The notes below the pieces were generated by a model. It was not told the origin of the DNA and made no database searches. It saw nothing but the letters and a program-made list of their open reading frames with translations. This document shows, piece by piece, positions 58,737-60,000 of a stretch of 60,000 nucleotides of DNA; position 1 is the first letter of the stretch; every line of letters begins with the position of its first letter. Source of the stretch: Hydractinia symbiolongicarpus (taxonomy: Eukaryota > Cnidaria > Hydrozoa > Anthoathecata > Hydractiniidae); NCBI RefSeq assembly GCF_029227915.1, contig NC_079877.1, positions 11,719,351 through 11,779,350 on the forward strand, written 5' to 3'. Both the position numbers and the translations under genes were made by a program.

Positions 58737-60000
58737 TTTTTTCCCTGTTAAGTTTTCAGTGCATACTCCTGTAAATGTTACGTTATTAAGCCAATTGCTG
58801 GTTTCTCACCCCAATCGGATTTTGGTTAATTTTGTTCTTTCAGGGTTTACTCATGGTTTTAAATTAGGTTTTCACCAAGGTACGCTTGTGTCAGCAACAA
58901 CCAATAACAAATCCTCCTATGAAAACTCACATAAAGTGGATGAGGCTATTTTAAAAGAATTGAATCGTGGTCATACAGTAGGGCCCTTTGATTACCCCCC
59001 CCATTGCTAATTTTCATTGCTCCCCGTTGGGAGCAGCACCTAAAAATGATGGTACTATTCGGGTAGTTTTAGATCTCTCCTCCCCACGTGGTTTTTCTGT
59101 TAATGATGGAATTTCTAAGGAAGACTACTCAGTTAGCTACTCTTCCTTCGATGATGCTATTGACATGGTATGTCTTCTTGGACGAAATTGCTTTTTAGCC
59201 AAACTGGATATTAAACATGCATTTCGATTATGCCCAGTCCACCAGGACGATTGGCACCTACTAGGGTATAGATGGAAAGGACGATATTTTTTCGACGTTG
59301 TACTTCCCTTTGGGGGTAGGTCCTCACCATTTACTTTCAATCATTTTTCAGACTTGCTACACTGGATTCTCCAGTACATAGCATTTATTCAACATCTCCT
59401 TCACTACCTTGATGACTTTATCACAGGCAATCAGTCTGATGTAAAATGCAGAGAACTTATCAAGTTGATAAAAAAGGTTTTTCAGGACTTAGGGGTGCCA
59501 TTGGCCCCAGACAAAATTGTGGGACCATCGCAGGTGATTACATATTTGGGCATAGAAATCGATACCATCCAATTTGAGGCCCGGTTGCCACAGGATAAGT
59601 TTCAAGCTCTGTTGTCCCTTTTAAAAGTGTGGAAAGGCAAGAAAAAATGTACGAAAAAGGAACTCCTTTCTCTTATTGGCGGGTTATCATTTGCATGTAA
59701 GGTGGTTAAATGTGGTCGGATTTTCTTGCGTCGGTTGATCGACCTCTCCATTACTGTCAGTAGTCTTCACCATCACATCTCCATAACATCTGAATCTCAG
59801 AAAGACATTCAGTGGTGGTTAGAATTTTTACCCACTTGGAATGGCAGGGCAATAATTCAAAATCAACATTTCACATCTGAAAGCCTTAATATGTTTACTG
59901 ATGCTTCACAGCGTGGCCTGGGAGGTTTTTACAATGGAAAATGGTTTTCTATACCTTTCGATAACTCTAATAGTTACAGTATTACATTCCTTGAGTTACT
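58681..60000 (+). pseudogene. DIRS-like reverse transcriptase-RNase H, frameshifted
   Basis: The frame at 58681-59002 ends in a run of eight C at 58995-59002. Removing one C in reading terms would join it to a frame that is open from 59003 to the window end. RT blocks are PLGAAPKNDGTIRVV, AKLDIKHAFRL, VLPFGG and the catalytic HYLDDFITG. RNase H begins at about 59890 with MFTDASQRGLGGF. The protein continues past the window. The 998-base open stretch shows weak decay. Confidence 0.78.

Larger units (their letters stand above)
56870..60000 (+). mobile_element. DIRS-like retroelement, cut by window end
   Basis: Gag-like and RT-RNase H regions in order, with no aspartic protease seen and RT blocks like those of DIRS (tyrosine recombinase) elements rather than Gypsy. 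Left boundary uncertain: upstream sequence (56870-57190) contains a duplicated 'agagctaaagattt'. The recombinase and right terminus would lie beyond 60000. The copy has one nonsense mutation and one frameshift, so it is probably inactive. Confidence 0.7.

Overview
The window is animal nuclear DNA. It is A+T-rich, its genes are split by short introns, and both strands are full of mobile elements. Gene content (a complete UTP20, a BRCC36 orthologue, a 1-acylglycerol-3-phosphate acyltransferase and a rhodopsin-like receptor) plus the mixture of DIRS-like, RTE-like, Helitron, piggyBac-like and tRNA-SINE elements suggests an early-branching metazoan. A cnidarian, perhaps a hydrozoan, is my best guess; that is inference.

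Layout. 1-4757: no gene seen; one SINE copy and a head-to-tail pair of short Helitron-like elements. 4758-5843 (+): two-exon 7TM receptor. 5844-8208: no gene; a near-perfect 0.96 kb inverted repeat. 8209-12749 (-): nine-exon BRCC3/BRCC36 gene with an apparent AT-AC (U12-type) intron. 12750-14821: no firm gene; one exon-like segment and one hAT-like element. 14822-15646 (-): AGPAT with an uninterrupted coding region. 15647-23666: about 8 kb with no gene seen, holding SINE, fold-back and nested MITE copies. 23667-52378 (-): the whole UTP20 gene, which I could assemble into 29 coding exons with consistent phases (8001 nt, 2666 aa). Its introns host SINEs, Helitron-like elements, a piggyBac-like relic with TTAA ends, a TA-flanked 1.3 kb MITE and an almost intact 3.4 kb LINE with an 8-bp target duplication. 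52379-57191: repeat-rich DNA with two opposed arrays of a roughly 52-bp unit, one inside a second TA-flanked TIR element, and a 5'-truncated copy of the LINE. 57192-60000 (+): a decaying DIRS-like retroelement that runs off the window.

The cellular genes do not form a pathway. UTP20 acts in nucleolar 18S rRNA maturation, BRCC36 cleaves K63-linked ubiquitin chains, AGPAT makes phosphatidic acid in the ER, and the receptor is at the cell surface. Most of the unusual signal lies in the mobile elements and in two non-canonical introns.
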